Source: Rodentibacter abscessus (GTDB lineage: Bacteria > Pseudomonadota > Gammaproteobacteria > Enterobacterales > Pasteurellaceae). Taken from it: a DNA stretch of 64,000 bases. The translations under genes were made by a program, and so were the position numbers. This document shows, piece after piece, positions 62,090 through 64,000 of the stretch. The notes below the pieces were generated by a model. It was not told where the DNA came from, searched no databases, and worked only from the letters and a program-made list of their open reading frames with translations. Where the stretch lies: assembly GCF_047160095.1 (NCBI RefSeq), contig NZ_AP038785.1, positions 992,001 through 1,056,000 of the forward strand, in the 5' to 3' direction. Within the stretch, counting starts at the first letter, position 1; every line of letters begins with the position of its first letter.

Positions 62090-63201
62090 TAATTCAGCAC
62101 CCAAACACGTCCATAATGTTTTGAAAGACCGGCAATATGCCCCGCTTGTTCACCAATACCGCGATATAAATCAAAATGGTGTCCGTTTACAGCGCCCCCT
62201 ACATCTAATGCCACCATTAAATGTAATTTATGTGAACCTTTCCACTTGCCATCGTCATCAATATCCGGCACTTCAACCAACAAAACGGAGCCTGATGGAA
62301 TCAGATTACGATCCGAAGCTACTGCCGCCATTGGTACTAATGGTACACCGGCAGAGCCTTTTACTTTTCCGCTCGGATCATTTTTAAAGAACACATAGGA
62401 CGGATTACGTTCCAACAAACTTTGTACTCGCGACGGGTTCGCATTTCCCCAGTCGCGGATAGCTTGAATGGACATTTTCTCTTTCGGGATTTCACCGTCT
62501 TCAACAAGTAAACGCCCTACCGCTTGATATTTGAAACCGTTTTGTCCCGCATAAGCAAAATAATTCAAATTGCCACTACCTAAATCAACATAACCGCTCC
62601 CTTGTACACCAAGCAAGAAGTTATCAAGCATTGAATCACTATAAGCAAGCTCTAGCCCTTTCCCTTCCAATGCGCCCGCATAGATCTGCGCACGAGAGAA
62701 ACGTTTATTTGCCGGCATTGCATAAATAGGGTGTTGGAATTTCCCTTGCGGAGAACGGCGTGCATGAATAACCGGTGAATAATACCCTGTCATCAACACG
62801 TTTTGATAACCGTCAAATCCTTTCATAATTTGTGGCGAAATACCATATTGCGCCAGCTCACTCATATTAGCACCGGAAAGTACCCAATTCGTGATTTTAG
62901 AATAGTTGTTATAAAAACGATCAGAAAGTCGGCTTGAATAGGTTTTTACATTAGAAAGTTGGGTTAAAAAATCGCCCTGATTAATGACCGCACTTTGATT
63001 TTCTACGAAAGAAACGGGAGATAAAAGACTTTGTTGATAGCTGCGACCGTCATATTTTGCACCAAATTTTTGGGGATCATCGCCTGTCGGAGTAAGAATA
63101 GATGAACCCGCTTTGTTTGGCGAAGTACCACAAGCAGTCAAAATTGAAGTCACCGCTAAAACTAAAAATACTTTGAAACCGAGATTGTGACAAAATTTCA
63201 T
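62089..63201 (-). CDS. mltA: Membrane-bound lytic murein transglycosylase A
   Basis: 370 residues from the ATG at 63201, chosen because the N-terminus is then a clean lipoprotein signal with lipobox LTAC (Cys24); an ATG at 63243 is in frame and possible. It cleaves peptidoglycan to 1,6-anhydro products from the outer-membrane side. Motifs: TGYYSPVIHARRSPQGKFQHPIYA-type region, YVDLGSGNLNYFAYAGQNG, and a C-terminal ALDVGGAVNGHHFDLYRG with the catalytic Asp. Confidence 0.92.
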   Translation of the reverse strand: MKFCHNLGFKVFLVLAVTSILTACGTSPNKAGSSILTPTGDDPQKFGAKYDGRSYQQSLLSPVSFVENQSAVINQGDFLTQLSNVKTYSSRLSDRFYNNYSKITNWVLSGANMSELAQYGISPQIMKGFDGYQNVLMTGYYSPVIHARRSPQGKFQHPIYAMPANKRFSRAQIYAGALEGKGLELAYSDSMLDNFLLGVQGSGYVDLGSGNLNYFAYAGQNGFKYQAVGRLLVEDGEIPKEKMSIQAIRDWGNANPSRVQSLLERNPSYVFFKNDPSGKVKGSAGVPLVPMAAVASDRNLIPSGSVLLVEVPDIDDDGKWKGSHKLHLMVALDVGGAVNGHHFDLYRGIGEQAGHIAGLSKHYGRVWVLN

Positions 63202-63353
63202 TCCTTTAATTCCTGAATAAAACGAAGAGTTACAAAGGCGCATACGCTATCAAAAAATACTCAAAACCTCTAGCACTATTTCCTGATAACGTTTAATTTA
63301 TGTGCGTTTTGTTCATTTTGTTGACAAATGAAAAGCAAAGTTTTGTTTAATAC

Positions 63354-63381
63354 TTGCAAAAATTTTTTAAGCAGGTATATT
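63354..63381 (+). promoter_or_regulatory. Promoter of the initiator tRNA gene
   Basis: TTGCAA (63354-63359), 16-base spacer, TATATT (63376-63381), 13 bases before the mature tRNA 5' end. A second TTGACA lies at 63321. Confidence 0.6.
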
Positions 63382-63394
63382 GTGCACCATCAGA

Positions 63395-63471
63395 CGCGGG
63401 GTGGAGCAGCTTGGTAGCTCGTCGGGCTCATAACCCGAAGGCCGTCGGTTCAAATCCGGCCCCCGCAACCA
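63395..63471 (+). tRNA. Initiator tRNA-Met (fMet), anticodon CAT
   Basis: 77 bases including an encoded CCA. It shows the initiator features: a C1-A72 mismatch at the acceptor end and three G-C pairs (GGG/CCC) flanking the CTCATAA anticodon loop. It differs from E. coli fMet at only a couple of positions. Confidence 0.97.
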
Positions 63472-63478
63472 AATTCTA

Positions 63479-63505
63479 AAGCATCGATTTTTTATCGGTG
63501 CTTTT
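63479..63505 (+). terminator. tRNA terminator
   Basis: AAGCATCGAT and ATCGGTGCTT with one G-T pair, followed by Ts. Confidence 0.8.
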
Positions 63506-63522
63506 TCTTTATCCGGCACATT

Positions 63523-63556
63523 AAAAAGCATTCCCCCTAGTGGAAAATGCTTTTTT
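63523..63556. terminator. rlmM terminator
   Basis: AAAAAGCATT (63523-63532) and AATGCTTTTT (63546-63555) form a 10-bp stem right after the rlmM stop. Confidence 0.85.
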
Positions 63557-63557
63557 C

Positions 63558-64000
63558 TTATTTAATTGAAATATGTACGGTAATTTCTTCTCTATCGTGA
63601 TACAGCTGTTTCGCTTGAATATCAAAATGAAGATTATTTTTCGCCAATTTATCCGATAGCATTTCCAGACATTGCGTAACCTCTTGATAACGTTTTTTCA
63701 TCGGCAATTTTAAGTTGAAAATGGTCTCACGACACCAACCGTTGACTAGCCATTTTCCTATTAAATTCGCAATTCGGTTCGGTTGTTCCACCATATCACA
63801 GACAAGCCAATCAATACGCTTTCGCTTTGGCGGATGAAATTTAAATCCGTCTTCCGCACAATGTTCGATTCGTCCGGTATCATGCAGGCTCGCAGCCATT
63901 TTGCCATGATCTACCGCATACACAAACAAGCCTCGTTTAACCAGTTGATAAGTCCAACCTCCGGGGCAAGCGCCGAGATCAACCGCAACCATATTTTCAT
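63558..64000 (-). CDS. rlmM: 23S rRNA 2'-O-ribose methyltransferase RlmM, C-terminal part
   Basis: The frame is open to the end of the window, so the N-terminal part lies outside; the ATG at 63992 is internal. The Rossmann-like SAM-binding domain opens with VAVDLGACPGGWTYQLVKRG, and WLVCDMVEQPNRI carries the catalytic Asp. K and E residues of the K-D-K-E tetrad are near NLKLPMKKRY and EEITVHI. RlmM methylates C2498 of 23S rRNA. Confidence 0.92.
   Translation of the reverse strand, partial: ENMVAVDLGACPGGWTYQLVKRGLFVYAVDHGKMAASLHDTGRIEHCAEDGFKFHPPKRKRIDWLVCDMVEQPNRIANLIGKWLVNGWCRETIFNLKLPMKKRYQEVTQCLEMLSDKLAKNNLHFDIQAKQLYHDREEITVHISIK

Overview
The window is a contiguous chromosomal piece of a Pasteurellaceae bacterium from the Haemophilus/Aggregatibacter branch. 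The main evidence is the dense scatter of the Hin-type DNA uptake sequence AAGTGCGGT/ACCGCACTT, both inside genes and as inverted pairs that form terminators. The AT-rich base composition and the gene order fit too: dapE-arsC-like-htpG, yfeABCD, lptCAB-ptsN-rapZ without rpoN, metK-pabA/pabB, and mltA-tcdA-znuA all follow the order I remember from H. influenzae. The species cannot be fixed from the sequence alone; many proteins are clearly diverged from H. influenzae.

Layout: 1-4 kb holds the end of pqiB, a small lipoprotein, a YafD-like phosphodiesterase and an NhaP antiporter. 4-8 kb holds a trimeric autotransporter adhesin with a TpgA-like BamE/OmpA lipoprotein, next to an orphan Mu-type DNA-binding regulator. 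8-17 kb holds an LtaS-like sulfatase, Sel1 and YwiC-like proteins, a RidA paralogue, zapG, degQ and gyrA (with Ala at QRDR position 88). 17-26 kb holds an EamA transporter and a type I restriction-modification operon hsdM-hsdS-FRG-hsdR. Its hsdM start is separated from the gene body by ten GAACC repeats, and the frame is OFF as given. 26-35 kb is an iron block: a TonB-dependent receptor, an M16 protease (FusA/FusC-like pair) and YfeABCD, with Fur-like boxes. 35-42 kb holds thiN, hpt, a candidate Fur-controlled small RNA, pmbA/yjgA, and lptCAB-ptsN-rapZ. Its PtsN has Lys where the phosphorylated His should be.

42-54 kb holds an M15 peptidase, dapE, a YffB-like protein, htpG, then an IclR regulator divergent from a yiaKLMNO-lyxK operon for 2,3-diketo-L-gulonate uptake that lacks sgbHUE. 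54-64 kb holds sprT, metK (with MetJ boxes), pabA divergent from pabB and an aminotransferase IV gene, rlmL, znuA, tcdA, mltA, initiator tRNA-Met, and the 3' part of rlmM.

Two families of small non-coding repeats are spread through the intergenic regions. One is a MITE-like element of about 155 bp with CGGTATTATG ends, an inner GGTGCGTTACGGC palindrome and AT-rich target duplications; two copies are almost identical, and others are partial or chimeric. The other has TATAGTGAATTAAATT ends and an interior that resembles the Correia elements of Neisseria; one of its two copies lies in the pabA/pabB divergent promoter region.
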